From Meghimatium bilineatum (Eukaryota > Mollusca > Gastropoda > Stylommatophora > Philomycidae), in NCBI GenBank assembly GCA_034231615.1, contig CM067317.1, positions 49,062,282 to 49,126,281 on the forward strand: a stretch of 64,000 nucleotides of DNA, written 5' to 3'. The notes below the pieces were generated by a model that saw only the letters and a program-made list of their open reading frames with translations, was not told the DNA's origin and did no database searches. The position numbers and the translations under genes were made by a program. Below are positions 34,988 through 46,490 of the stretch, piece after piece (within the stretch, counting starts at the first letter, position 1; each line of letters starts with the position of its first letter).

Positions 34988-35844
34988 ATTTATATATCTA
35001 TCAATCTAGTCTAAATAGAGATTTGTGAGTAAAACCTCATTACATGACGATGTTCCAAAACTTAACCATCTTTACCTGTAGCTATCTTTCTCTATCTTTC
35101 GTTATTTTTCACAATCTGTCCAGTCTTTCCTACCCAGCGTTTCTATCCATCTTGAATTTTTCCTTCAACTCTCCACCACCTGCTTTATGTTTTGCCAGAA
35201 TTCCTACCTTTTTCTGTCGGTAAAACTGTCTTCCCTGTTTATTCTTGGTAGTTTCCTTCGATCTGTGTTCTGTATAATTTCCTCTGCCTATATAATAACG
35301 TATTTCGTTCCGCTATTCTCTTTCTCGTCGGGTTACGTTCGTGCATTGCTATTTGTTTATTTTCCCTAGTACTAAAATACATGATCTGATTTTCTAAAGA
35401 GATGAAGCGGGATTGAACACTCCAAACATCCCCTTATCCACAAGTCATGCTGAAGTCGGATGTGTCAGTTCGAAAGGCGTAGCAATCACAGCAAAGCTGT
35501 AAACCGTTACACGACCAGGGCCGTATAATGTGATAACCTTAAGGAGGGAGTGTTACCGTAAACCCATATCTCAAAATAATGTTCATGTGTCTGTTTTAGT
35601 GTGTACATTTCACTATTGGTCGGCATTTTTATGAAAAATCGTGAAAGAATGGGTTTTTGTCGACTTTTGACTAAGCTCTTAACACTAAATTCTTATTAAG
35701 TTCTGATTTGTTAAGGTGGTTGGGGTTAGTCACCCCCAAACCTATTCACCCCCATATATATGGACCTGTTAGTTAGAGGAGATGGGCACCACTAGCTAAA
35801 CCTTTTGCCCACTGAAATACTACAATGGATAATCACACAAAGAA
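34988..35844. other. No gene recognised; family A remnant
   Basis: Intronic DNA. A minus-orientation family A piece lies at about 35440-35500 (TCATGCTGAAGTCGGATGTG). Confidence 0.45.
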
Positions 35845-36295
35845 CTGTATAGGTCGCTGGTGCTTTCTGTTGTGTTGTATGGTTGTGAGAGTTGGACACT
35901 CACTGCGGACATGGAGAGAATATTACAGGCTTTCGAGTATAAATGCTACAGAAGAATTCTACGAATTTCCTATAGGGAACATAAGACCAATGTGTACGTA
36001 AGAAATAAAGTAGAGATGTGTGCAGGTGTTCAGGAGCCATTGCTTTCAATAGTGAAACGACGAAAACTAGCATGGTTCAGACATGTATGCAGGCACGATT
36101 CCTTGTCAAAAACAATACTGCAGGGAACTGTCGAGGGTGGAAGAAGCAGAGGAGGTGAAAATAAAAACATGGACCGACAACATCAAGGAATTGACAGGGC
36201 TAGATATTTCCACACTCATCCGCATCGCTGAGGATAGAATTCGCTGGAGGACTCTGTGTGCTGAAGCATCCAATGTGGTACCCCTACGACCCTGA
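35845..36295 (+). pseudogene. LINE ORF2 3' end fragment
   Basis: The plus frame reads LSVVLYGCESWTLTADMERIL, AFEYKCYRRILRISYREHK, IVKRRKLAWFRHVCRHDSL, LQGTVEGGRSRG. A frameshift near 36140 moves the rest (TWTDNIKELTG, LIRIAEDRIRWR) to another frame, ending VVPLRP. It was nearly intact before the frameshift. Confidence 0.8.
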
Positions 36296-37089
36296 AGGGT
36301 TATGGGTTTATTGATATGGTCCTGATCACACAAAGTATGTTATTCTCCGTGTTACATCCTGGTAATATGCAGGAGTTTGAGAATGAACACAGAAAAATAA
36401 TAATAGCAGGATCAAAACAAGTAACAGAGAATGTGTTGATGATCTTCTTGATTGCAATGACAGAAACGGAATAGAGAAGAGAACACTCCTCTTGATGGAA
36501 ACTCTATCTTCACGACTGTAAGATAAATTATTCTGAGCAGGAGGAATGCCAGCGTTTTATTTATACACTTTTTTTTAAACCATGTAACAGAAATCCATTT
36601 TTTTTTGTTGCAAGTAACTAGTTACACTTTCACACAGACTACAGGTAAATGATAAGGAAAAATGTTACACAGGTAACCAAGTCTGAGAAGGTAACTAGAG
36701 ATTATGTGAATTTATTACTAAATGTATCAGTAAGTAAAGAGAAGTTGTGACGGTGTGGTAAAGGGCGCGTCCAAGACGGCCAAGGTACTGGGTTCGTATA
36801 TCACCACATGCAATTGTGCATCCTGAACAAGAAAATTGTTCATAAATGACAAACTACTGAACGCTTCTATATTGCATAGAAAATCACTACGGCCACAACA
36901 TTCTAGATTGATTCATTTCTTAGAGAGAAGATTTGAACAAGGTTTGATCAGTTGAAATCAATTCGAATCGAAATATAAATCCTGGAATTTTCTCAATACC
37001 ACCAATCAGCATCTCCAACAGTACTGATATTTTAGTTAAAGCTGCCAAAGTGTATTTTTTCAAGTCGCCATCAATATCTACCAGTACAA
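36296..37089. other. No gene recognised; family A remnant
   Basis: Intronic DNA. A minus-orientation family A box lies near 36350-36395 (ATGCAGGAGTTTGAGAATG). A weak tRNA-like stretch lies at 36742-36805. Confidence 0.45.
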
Positions 37090-37275
37090 CCAATCTGACA
37101 ATATACATGTACAAAACAATGATTGAGATGGGAGTGTCTAGGAAGTTCTTCTACTCTGGACAGTTCAGAAAAGCCACAACCAACAACTGGCTGGGACACC
37201 TGCGCTTATATAATCTTAAACGATGGCGGAATGGCAAACAGTGTACTTTTGTGGAATGCCCATTTTACAGTGAAA
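37090..37275 (+). repeat. Family D element, single copy
   Basis: ATGATTGAGATGGGAGTG, CAACTGGCTGGGACACCTGC and TTATATAATCTTAAA match the flank and unit of the 52-bp array at 20040-21151. The plus frame ends CTFVECPFYSET, like the cysteine-rich end of a LINE ORF2. Confidence 0.65.
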
Positions 37276-38339
37276 CTGGTTCCTAAACATGATTAAAAAA
37301 CATACAACATAAAAATTGCGCATACATTTTGTATATTTCCTTAGGGGCACAAATACTTGAACAAAATCTGACCAGTTACATCTTCTTGTTGCATGGACCA
37401 TTAGGCCTATGTTGCTGTCTCTCTGTCTGTCTATCTGTCTGTCTGGAGAAGATAATAAAGGAGCGGATGATGCCAGGGAGACGAGCACGAGGCAGAGCAA
37501 GAAGAAGATGGACGTAAGACATCAAATATCACTAAAACATGACAATAACAGAAACACGAAGACTGGCTCAAGATAGACAGAAGTTTTGAAAGGTTGTGAT
37601 GACTGTGATGACTGTTACAACCTGTTCAGGATACGCTACCTGATGATGAATTAGGAGGGGTAGGTGGAGTGGTGTGGGGCCTCCAGGGATTTCTTTTACG
37701 CTTCTAAGATTCTCAACGTTTCGCAATGCTTTGAGAAGAATACATTCAGGAAAAAAAAGGGGGGGGGGGGTTGTGGAAAAGTATTTGTTCAGATGAAGTA
37801 TTATTCGTCTTCTGAATTCGCGCTCTGATATCCAACAAGTACGCGTGATTTCCACCGGCGATCAAGAAGTAAGGCGTGTTGCAAGTGTCCCTGAAGAATT
37901 GTGTTATGTTTGACCTACCGGCCCAGCACATACGATTTCGGCATAAATTTTTATTCGGGTGCGCTCCCCTAGCCCTGTGACAACCTTTGTATTTTTTTGC
38001 CAGACGACGAATGTGTATGGACTCTACACCGTGACGGTTTATCACGCACTGTACCCATGGACTTAACAGCGTGACTTTGATGGTCATAGAAACTTGTTCG
38101 CAGAATTAATTCGCTGTGATTTGATTAATGATTAACTACGTGTTTGATTAATCTCGTGTTTCTTGTTGGTCCCTATTTATATACTTGGATTCGCCTTGGC
38201 TATTTGTGGCATGCGATTCCAAGAATATAAATAGTAACCAAAGGTTTGTACAAGCATAATAAAAAAGTAACGAATGAAGGCCTAATTAATTATATGCAAT
38301 GGTCTTTTAATTTTATTACAGATGGTAATGTTTACGTGC
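37276..38339. other. No gene recognised
   Basis: A LINE-like end (RRARGRARRRWT, plus strand near 37480-37515) follows a short CTGT run. The minus frames at 37568-37855 and 37746-38087 are open but show no domain. A G-run (C-run on minus) lies at 37760-37769. Confidence 0.4.
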
Positions 38340-39005
38340 ACAGATGAAGTGTTTTAGAGATTTCCCAAGAGAAAATGCCCACTATACATGCATGGAGAAT
38401 ATCAACATACAGATAAACAATAAACAACTAAAACAAGTAGATGAATTCAAATATCTGGGCAGCACATTGAGATATGACAACAAACAAGAAGCAGAAATAA
38501 ACGCAAGATGTAATAAGGCCTGTCAGGTCATTGGTCAATTAACACTAAAAGATTTTACACTAGAAACAAAGAAAGTGCTTTTCAACACCATTTTCTTACC
38601 AACATTGTGTTATCAGTGTCAAACTTGGACATTAGATTCTAGAACAATTCATAAGATTAACACCACTTAAATGAAATGTGTGAGACGTATGATTGGAGTT
38701 AGCTTGAGAGACAAAATCAGGAATGAAGCACTAAGGAAACAATTCGGGATCAAGTCAACAATAGAATACATCCAGAAACAACAAGTTAAATGGTACGGCC
38801 ACATAACCAGACAAAAAGAGCAAAGTATTATCCACACAAAAAACACTTAACGAACGATACGAAAACAGTCGACCTAATGGACGCCCTCGTAAAAGGTGGA
38901 TAGATAGTGTATTAGAGACACTCGGAAATATAACAGCGGAAGAGGCAAATAGAAAGGCAAAAGACCGTACAATCACTCTCCCCTCAACACCGAAATGCAC
39001 ATGAG
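38340..39005 (+). pseudogene. LINE ORF2 C-terminal fragment
   Basis: 38344-38670 reads KQLKQVDEFKYLGSTLRYD, EAEINARCNKACQVIGQL, TLCYQCQTWTLDSRTI and stops at TAA. It resumes MKCVRRMIGVSLRDKIRN, KQQVKWYGHITRQKE, and after a frameshift GRPRKRWIDSVLETLG. Family with CYQCQTW, shared with 43460-44040 and 55590-56090. Confidence 0.8.
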
Positions 39006-39074
39006 GACAGAAAGAAGAAGAAAAAGAAGAAGATGAAGATACATGCATGTTATATATAATAAGTCAGGCGTTCT

Positions 39075-39440
39075 CATCCTTTTAAAACGGTGAGCACCGC
39101 CCAGATATAACATTGAGTGTGCGAACACCATAACATATAACATTGAGTGTGCGAACACCATAACATATAACATTGAGTGTGCGAACACCATAACATATAA
39201 CATTGAGTGTGCGAACACCATAACATATAACATTGAGTGTGCGAACACCATAACATATAACATTGAGTGTGCGAACACCATAACATATAACATTGAATGT
39301 GCGAACACCATAACATATAATATTGAGTGTGCGAACACCATAACATATAACATTGAGTGTGCGAACACCATAACATATAACATTGAGTATGCGAACACCA
39401 TAACATATAACATTGAGTGTGCGAACACCATAATATATAA
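39075..39440. repeat. 30-bp minisatellite, ~12 units
   Basis: Unit CATAACATATAACATTGAGT plus GTGCGAACAC. Because 30 is a multiple of 3, long open frames run through it on the minus strand; they are artefacts. The flank at 39065 (GGCGTTCTCATCC..GTGAGCACCG) and the complementary CGGTGCTCAC at 39690 might be decayed hAT-like ends. Confidence 0.95.
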
Positions 39441-39747
39441 CATTGAGAGTGAATACATATAATAGGATGAAAGAGAAATTGAAAAAAAAGTGAACGTGAA
39501 ATGTATCCATATAACCTGTTTTATGATACGGCACCCAGTCTCTCGTTTCTTTTTCCCCATAATCGTGAATAGCAATAGTTTGTCGGTTTTTGTGCAACAG
39601 TTTGAATTGTAAAGGGAACTCATGATAGTTAGGGCTCGCGAATACTTTTAACTCGCATAGCAAGAATACACGTCATTGCGAGAGCACCACGGTGCTCACG
39701 AGCACAGCGTTTATAACACTTGTATTATACGTTTCTAACTGCATAGT

Positions 39748-40008
39748 AAAGTAACCCATAACATTTATTAATGCCGTAGGGGTGTGAGATGTTAGCGATC
39801 TCATATTTCAGAGGCTCTGCAAATGAGGACGGTAGCCATCTCCTCTCCCTCGCAGTCTTTACTTCCCGGATTAATATGGTACCCACTTAAGCCTGGATCG
39901 ACCTGGGAGCCGTTGCGATCTGAAAAACATTTCCGCCTCAACTGGGGAATGAACCCAGGACCACTCATATGCGAAGCCAGTGCGCTAACCATTGCTCTAC
40001 ACGCCTCC
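39748..40008 (-). repeat. tRNA-derived SINE (minus strand), with target-site duplication
   Basis: Complement of the SINE at 49373-49644, with the same GGCGGAAATG, CGATCCAGGC-type and GGGAAGTAAAGACTGCGAGG blocks. It is flanked by CTAACTGCATAGT (39735-39747) and CTAACCGCATAGT (40009-40021), a 13-bp duplication with one mismatch. The tRNA A-box region is more diverged than in the other copy. Confidence 0.85.
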
Positions 40009-40102
40009 CTAACCGCATAGTGGTTGGAAAATAGTTAGCTATTCAGACCTTTCATATACGGAGGTAATTTTTTTCTTAAAATACATCACAATTTTAACTT
40101 AC

Positions 40103-40216
40103 AATTAGAGTATACAGAACTTGGGTACGTTGGCTTGTCTTTGATCGACATTGTGTATGCTGGATTTCTTTTCTTGATTTTATCATCTGAATAACTGTAG
40201 GGTCCAGGCCGTTTCT
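40103..40216 (-). CDS. SHIPPO-repeat gene, visible exon 6
   Basis: 114 bp, the longest exon. The acceptor is TTGTTCATATCAG and the donor is CTAATT|GTAAGT. It encodes KRPGPYSYSDDK, RNPAYTMSIKDKPTYPS. A complete SINE sits only 82 bp into the downstream intron (39748-40008), without disturbing the donor. Confidence 0.9.
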
Positions 40217-40504
40217 CTGATATGAACAATGAATATGGCAGCAATAAGTACATTTCAGACATCGGTACAGTTCAAAGTAAATTATGTGCAATTAAATTAT
40301 ATACAAGGTGTCTATAAAATCGTCGTGATTTAAATATAAAAAAAAAATGTGTGTGTTCATTCTTGATTAGAAACCAGTATCACGGAAGGTTCCCATACGT
40401 TCTTTGCTCTCTGTCCCCGCACCAATTCAAGAGTATGCAGACTCAAAGCCACAATTAGATGTTGATTATGTGAGCTTGGAATCTTACTATATGGCACATT
40501 ATCC

Positions 40505-40985
40505 CTTTCAGCCCTCATCACTGGTTATTCTCATCACTGGTCCTCATCACTGGTGGTCTTCATCACTGGTCCTCATCACTGGTTATTCTCATCACTGGTC
40601 CCCATCACTGGTCCTCATCACTAGTCCTCATCACTGGTTATTCTCATCACTGGTCCTCATCACTGGTGGTCTTCATCACTGGTCCTCATCACTGGTTATC
40701 CTCATTACTGGTTATCCTCAACACTAGTCCTAATCACTAGTTATCCTCATCACTGGTCCTCATCACTGGTTATCCTCATAACTGATTATCCGCATCATTG
40801 GTTATCCTCATCACTGGTTATCCTCATAACTGATTATCCGCATCATTGGTTATCCTCATCACTGGTTATCCTCATCACTGGTTATCCTCATCACTGGTTT
40901 TCCTCATCACTCGTTATCCTCATCACTGGTTATCCTCATCACTGGTCCTCATCACTGGTTATCTTCATCACTGGTTATCCTCATT
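40505..40985. repeat. 16-17-bp minisatellite (TCATCACTGGTTATCC)
   Basis: About thirty units. On the minus strand it is the 3' extension of the retroelement fragment at 40986-41176. The same repeat in the opposite orientation fills 41876-42170. Confidence 0.9.
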
Positions 40986-41176
40986 TCTATCATTCTATGT
41001 AAGTGCACGTTATCACCTCTAGCATCGGCTTCTTCATTCTGTAGTAAATCAATGACTGCCCTTATCGCTTCTTGTACTGCGCAACCAGCCCCAGCATTGC
41101 CCACCACTGAGTCTGCTCTGTCGTTGCCTTTGAACCCTCCATGACAGGGCAACAAATTCATTAACAATAAATACAT
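40986..41176 (-). pseudogene. Retroelement RNase H C-terminal fragment
   Basis: The minus frame reads LLPCHGGFKGNDRADSVVG, the last block of LINE RNase H domains (usual H-x-G-I-x-G-N-E-x-A-D). The tail RAVIDLLQNEEADARGD leads straight into the 16-bp repeat. A second copy of this tail lies inverted at 41797-41880. Confidence 0.65.
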
Positions 41177-41796
41177 TGTACAATCGAGTTAGTAACGTGA
41201 CCCAATGTGTCAAATATGACGTCATCGAAAGTTGTGTATATCCGTGGTTCAGTTTACAGAGTAAATCAGGAGATTATTGTTAAGTACAGATTTAACTTTT
41301 CTTCTTTTGAGTGACCAATACGATAATCAATACAAGGTAGCTGCGTGAAACGTTAACAACAATTGTACTACGTGAAACAGTTTTTATAATCGCTTCAATC
41401 AGACACGACGGACTATAACTAAAACTAATCGGTAATGATGTGCACACAAGAAAACATTCACATTACAATATACAAAACATATTCAACGTTTCAACCAAAA
41501 GGTCTTATCAAGATTCCCAAAACACCAAAAGACGACGAATGGAAATTATCACAACAAACAAAAGTATTCAACGGAAATATGGAAATGAGATGCCGAAAGG
41601 TCAGGAAGTACATAAAAAACGTAAATTTATTTGGAAACAAAACGAACAAAAAGATGAATAAATGACGGAACAAAAAGAATAAAAAGACCACACCAACCCA
41701 GTACTAGACTTAAGAGTGGTCGGAATTGAGTCCAAAAGGCTTGAGTGTACCCAATTAAAAAATAAGACGATTTTCTAGAGCGTACCTAGGCTTAAT
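41177..41796. other. No gene recognised
   Basis: Intronic A-rich DNA between two inverted retroelement tails. Plus frames at 41435-41665 are lysine/asparagine-rich from base composition and show no domain. Confidence 0.4.
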
Positions 41797-41880
41797 AAGG
41801 GCAGTCAATGATTTATTACAGAATGAAGAATCCGATGCTAGAGGTGATAACATGCACTTACATAGAATGATAGAAATGAG
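41797..41880 (+). pseudogene. Second copy of retroelement tail
   Basis: GGGCAGTCAATGATTTATTA through CATAGAATGATAGAAATGAG matches the complement of 40978-41062 with few differences, then enters the repeat array. Confidence 0.75.
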
Positions 41881-42170
41881 GATAACCAGTGATGAGGATA
41901 ACCAGTGATGAGGAAAACCAGTGATGAGGATAACCAGTGATGAGGATAACCAGTGATGAGGAAAACCAGTGATGAGGAAAACCAGTGATGAGGATAACTA
42001 GTGATGAAGTAACCAGTGATGAGGATAACCAGTGATGAAATAATCAGTGATGAGGAAAACCAGTGATGAGGATAACCAGTGATGAGGATAACCAGTGATG
42101 AGGAAAACCAGTGATGAGGATAACCAGTGATGAAGTAACCAGTGATGAGGATAACTAGTGATGGGGATAA
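41876..42170. repeat. 16-17-bp minisatellite (GATGAGGATAACCAGT)
   Basis: About seventeen units, inverse orientation of 40505-40985. Bounded by a LINE tail on the left (plus strand) and a Penelope-like 3' end on the right (minus strand). Confidence 0.9.
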
Positions 42171-42845
42171 TCAACGGTGGTACAGGATCTGATGCGGTGA
42201 CCTGAATATCAAGAGCACCATAATGACCATCATCGTTGAAGTTTGTGGCCACAGGAGTAGGTGTTATGGGTTTGATGGCGTGATGATGGTTACAAAAGCG
42301 ATCGCTCAATCTTAAACCGGTTTCCCCGATGTACTGTTTTTCGCAGTGTTTACATATGATCATGTAAATGACATTACGGGGTTCACATGTAAAGGTCTCA
42401 TCGATGGAGAAAGTGGCCTTGGGAAATGAAATAGATCGCATCTGAACCACTTAAGGACATATATAGCAACGGCCACGTGAGCAACGTACAGTGCAAAAAT
42501 GGCTGGGAACAGAAGACTTAATTTGGCTATGGACCAAGATGTCCTTCAGTTTCTGTCGTGCCTATAAGTGACCAGAGGTAAGTTGTGGAAAGCGGCACAC
42601 GTGGCAGGATCAGACTGGAGAAGGGAATAATGTTTAAGCATGATGCATCGGACACAAGAGATATGGGGATAAAAGGTAAAAACAAGTTTAACTCTATCAG
42701 GGGAGGAGGAAGAACCCTGAGAGTTAGTCATTTCAAGTCTCGATACCTTGACTAACTCTCTGAGTTCTTCCTCCTCCTCTGAATTGTACGCATATGACAA
42801 AACAAGGGCAACGAAATTGAGTGTGAGACGTACATAGTCATATTA
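42171..42845 (-). pseudogene. Penelope-like element fragment with GIY-YIG endonuclease
   Basis: The minus frame 42800-42546 reads FTFYPHISCV, MLKHYSLLQSD, PLVTYRHDRN, the conserved linker after the RT of Penelope-like elements. After a frameshift it continues LKDILVHSQ, CSRGRCYICP, a stop, FTCEPRNVIYMIICKHC, then YIGETGLRLSDRFCNHH. The VIYMI and YIGETG pair is the GIY-YIG signature, with the downstream R-x3-H. The RT itself is absent. Confidence 0.85.
42704..42775. repeat. 27-bp imperfect hairpin
   Basis: Arms 42704-42730 and 42749-42775 are complementary with 2-3 mismatches around an 18-bp loop. It lies within the Penelope-like fragment, in the segment that encodes an acidic EEEEELRELV stretch on the minus strand. 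Confidence 0.75.
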
Positions 42846-42894
42846 CTATATATGCACATAGGACATATATATTCAAAAGTCATTCAGAGAGAGC

Positions 42895-44055
42895 AGTAGA
42901 ACCCCAGAAAATAAGACAGAATTTGGTTTCAGGAAAGGCAGGGGATACACAGATGATATTTTTGTACTGCTCTTGCAGAGCGAAAAGATATTTGAATAGA
43001 ATAATTATCTAAACATCATAGTCTGCATCGACCAAGAAAAGGCATTCGAAAGAGTTCACAGAGAAAACTGTAGCTAATATTGGAGGACAACGAAATACAT
43101 GGACAATTATTAGACAACATGCGAGCTTCATATAAAAACTGCATAATCAGAACTACTGAGGGCACAACAGATCAATTTGATTAAAAAAACTGCATACTAT
43201 CACCACTTCTGTTTGTAACATACATGAACTGAAGAGGCAGACCCAAGAAACGAATCCACCCCTGCAGCTACATTAAATGAAAAACACAGCTCACTTAACA
43301 AACTGTTATTTACAAACGATTAAATTTTAATATAGAAATCTAAAGATGAATTACAGCAGCATACCCAAGTATATAGTCTGTATATGCTCCATACAGACCT
43401 TCTCCATACAGACTGCGAACAGAGACCATTAGGATATGCAGAACACCAAGTCAGCTACATGTATATGTAAATGGTACAGAACTGAAGCAGGTCTCAAAGT
43501 TCAAATATTTAGGAACCGTCTTTACAGATGATGTCAAACTTAATAGAGAGATCGAGTCAAGATGTCAGAAAGCCAATGTCAAACTTACCCGCTGTCGTCA
43601 ATATTCAAACACCCATCAATCTGTGTGGCGACACAACGACAATTAATAAACAGCATTTTACACCAACTGTGTTATCGATGTCAAACATAGATCTTGACCA
43701 AAACACTAGCGAGAAAGATTACAGTCTGTGAAATGAGATGTTTGAGGAAAGATATAAATGTCATGAAAAGAGCCGACAGAGAAATGAAGATATCAGAAAA
43801 GAAATAAATACCATCTCCAGTCAAGACAACACTGAAAGACAGCAAACCAGGTGATTTGGTCGCTTCATGAGAAATCGAACCAAAGCAACTAGCTCTTCGT
43901 GATTACATCATCAGAAGATCGGGCTACAAGCCAAGAGGAAGACTGAGAACTAAATGGATAGAGGCAATAAAAGAAACCTTAAAGAGAGACGGCTGACCGT
44001 GGCCAATACCACCCAACTGGCCAAAGACTAACAACTCCAACTTCCCCCACGACGC
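42895..44055 (+). pseudogene. Decayed LINE RT to C-terminus
   Basis: Frames read FRKGRGYTDDIFVL and CIDQEKAFERVHRE (RT blocks 2-3, with D for the catalytic Asp), later FKYLGTVFTDDVKLNREIESRCQKA and WIEAIKETLKRDG. Many stops and frameshifts. Same CYRCQT family as 38340 and 55590. Confidence 0.7.
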
Positions 44056-44094
44056 TTAACAGCACAAGTGCAAATGACAATATATAGATAGATA

Positions 44095-44260
44095 TAATGG
44101 GAAACACGATCTCTTAATTACTTATTTGACTATTCCCGTTACTTTTGTTGGTCACTATAATTACACTTTGTGTGACAGCCAATGAAAATCAAGGGAACAG
44201 TGAAGTGAGTAACTTGACCGAAGGCGTGTTTTCCCATTAGCAAATGAACATGTCTTATAT
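44095..44260. repeat. Family B copy (MITE-like)
   Basis: Contains TTTTGTTGGTCACTATAATT, ACTTTGTGTGACAGCCAATG and AAAATCAAGGGAACAG, an imperfect dyad shared with 59325-59480. Confidence 0.65.
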
Positions 44261-44279
44261 ACTGCCGAGAGTCACAATT

Positions 44280-44590
44280 TATGTTGGTCTAATTCTGATT
44301 ACGAGCATGGCACAATTAACAAAAAAGTTGGTCTAATTCTGATTACGAGCATGGCACAATTAACAAAAATGTTGGTCAAATTATAATTATGAACATGGCA
44401 CAATTAACAAAAAAGTTGGTCAAATTATAATTATGAACATGGCAAAATTAACAAAAAAGTTGGTCTAATTCTGAATATGAGCATTGCACAATTGACAAAA
44501 ATGTTGGTCTAATTATGATTGCCAGCATGACACAATAAACAAAAACATTGTTCTAATTCGATTACAAGCATTACACAATTAACAAAAAGT
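44280..44590. repeat. 44-bp minisatellite, ~7 units
   Basis: Unit with GTTGGTCTAATTCTGATTAC and GCACAATTAACAAAAA, diverging towards the right. Confidence 0.85.
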
Positions 44591-44696
44591 ACATAATCTT
44601 CATTCTCTCATGGATGGTCAGAACTAAGCAAAGGAGATATTGCTACTAGACTTGAGTCGTTTCAAACACATTTGAAATTTCAAATCAAAGCTATAC

Positions 44697-44792
44697 CTAG
44701 ACGAGTGTCGAACCATCTGTACTTCATTGTAAACCCTGGCTCGTCAAGTCGTATACCTGCGCTGTTGTAAACATCAGGACCTGGGGTGTTAT
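44697..44792 (-). CDS. SHIPPO-repeat gene, visible exon 5
   Basis: 96 bp. The acceptor is CCCTTTGTTTTAG and the donor is CGTCTAG|GTATAG. It encodes NTPGPDVYNSAG, then EPGFTMKYRW. The split codon with exon 4 (T+AT) gives Tyr. Confidence 0.85.
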
Positions 44793-45149
44793 CTAAAACA
44801 AAGGGACATAAGAAATTTTTTAATGTTGATCTCCGTTATACCGCAATGTGCTCTTTTATTACGTTTCAAAATTAGAAATAAGAGTAAACATTTCCTGTTT
44901 GCCTTCTGACATTCAAACTAACATTAGACTCAGTGAACGCTTCTGTCAACTTCTGCATGGTAATAACAATGTATCACCAGCTACTTTAATTCAATGCCAG
45001 CAGGGGATGTTTCTTACTGTACTAATGCAATTTCTGTCTTACAAGCATTTGACAACAATAAACTGCCAGACATTAGGGAAGCCATACAATAAGTGAGTAT
45101 CTAAAGAAGGGTAGTACTATAGTTGATACCTCCCCACTGTGTTTTACCA

Positions 45150-45380
45150 GGAAATTAGGAGACAAATATGCTGACACAATATGGAGTAACACGGAAACAA
45201 AAGGACAAAGAAATCACCTTCCACGAAAAGAGGACCATCATCAAAGATATTAGGAAAGTTAACAGGAAATTAGGAGACAAATATGCTGACACAATATGGA
45301 GTAACACGGAAACAAAAGGACAAAGAAATCACCTACCACGAAAAGAGGACCATCATCAAAGATATTAGGAAAGTTAACAA
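45150..45380. repeat. ~116-bp direct duplication
   Basis: GGAAATTAGGAGACAAATAT to the following GAAAGTTAACA occurs twice in tandem (about 45150 and 45265). Confidence 0.85.
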
Positions 45381-45403
45381 TACAAAAGACAACTATCACT
45401 ATC

Positions 45404-45760
45404 TTGACAGAGCTGAGCACGGACACGGCACAACCGACTAAACAGCCACTTAAAATAGACTGGTTCCATTACCTCTGTACATGTGAACAGGTAGCACAGA
45501 CCGATGAAAATATTTCTATGAGACTTCATAACATTAAAGCAATTAAAGGAGAAATACTGGTCCACAGAGACGGATATCCGCAGAAAGCTGCACAAAGGAG
45601 ATTTCAAATACAACAGTTTGTATCTAAAAAAGCGGACTTTCTGTGTAGACACGTTGTAGACACGTTGGACTGGTACGAAAAGAAGACTAGCTATTTTTAT
45701 ATGTATAATGAAAGTAAAATAGAGACAAAATATAATATATGCAGACAAGAAAAGTACTGA
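45404..45760 (+). CDS. Unrecognised 118-codon open frame
   Basis: Not a clear repeat product. It has no membrane segment; composition is mixed, with KIDWFHYLCTCEQ and RDGYPQKAAQRRFQI. There is no PGP motif and it lies opposite to the host gene strand. It may be an internal linker piece of a retroelement. I do not assign a function. Confidence 0.2.
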   Translation: MTELSTDTAQPTKQPLKIDWFHYLCTCEQVAQTDENISMRLHNIKAIKGEILVHRDGYPQKAAQRRFQIQQFVSKKADFLCRHVVDTLDWYEKKTSYFYMYNESKIETKYNICRQEKY

Positions 45761-45867
45761 GGTTATGGTATCTGGATTACCAGAACCGCGACCTCTGCTA
45801 TATTTTGAAGGTTGTAAAGCTCTGATGTAACCACATTGACCAACTTCCACTGATTAAAGGCGTACAC

Positions 45868-46228
45868 CTTACCACACGAGGTACTTCTTGCGAACCGTAC
45901 GGCACGAAGTACTTCTTGCGCACCTTTCCACATTAGGTTCTTCTTGTGCACACTACCACACGAGGTACTTCTTGTGCACACTACCACACGAGATACTTCT
46001 TGTGCACCCTATCACACGAGGTACTTCCTGCGCACCCTACGGCACGAGGTATTTCTTGTGCACCCTACCGCACGAGGTACTTCTTGTGCACACTACTGCA
46101 AGAGGTACTTCTTGTGCACCCTACCGCACGAGGTACTTCTTGTGCACACTACCACACGAGGTACTTCTTGTGCACCCTACCGCACGAGGTACTTCTTGTG
46201 CATACTACTGCAAGAGGTACTTCTTTAT
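45868..46228. repeat. 28-bp minisatellite, ~13 units
   Basis: Unit ACGAGGTACTTCTTGTGCAC plus CCTACCGC. Open in several frames because it lacks stops. A CACACA-rich degenerate repeat (CCTAGCTCTCACACA) follows to 46490. Confidence 0.92.
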
Positions 46229-46490
46229 TATAAGTCCACATACTTCATCTGAACGCGACCGACACCCACAATTCTCAAAATCTCACACACAAACTTATTT
46301 CTCACACAAACGTATTTCTTATAATAATCACACAAACCTAGCTCTCACACAGACCACACACACCCAGCATTCACACATATCACATAGACCTAGCTTTCAC
46401 ACATCACACAAACATAGCTCTCAGAAATATCATATAGACCTAGCTCTCACACATCCCACAAACATAGCTCTGACAAACGTCACATAGACT

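Noticed and set aside
36742-36805. tRNA-like stretch with a GGTTCG B-box-like word
   Set aside because: The A box and acceptor stem do not pair; not enough for a tRNA or SINE call.
37640-37720. Minus frame with EIPGGPTP near a CAG|GTAGCG donor
   Set aside because: It would need a different phase at the acceptor and lacks the Y and TM blocks; exons 6 and 7 already join cleanly.
39074-39663. Overlapping minus-strand frames up to 216 codons
   Set aside because: They are products of a 30-bp repeat whose period is a multiple of three.
45888-46487. Three overlapping plus-strand frames, longest 199 codons
   Set aside because: They are read through a 28-bp minisatellite in all frames; no domain.
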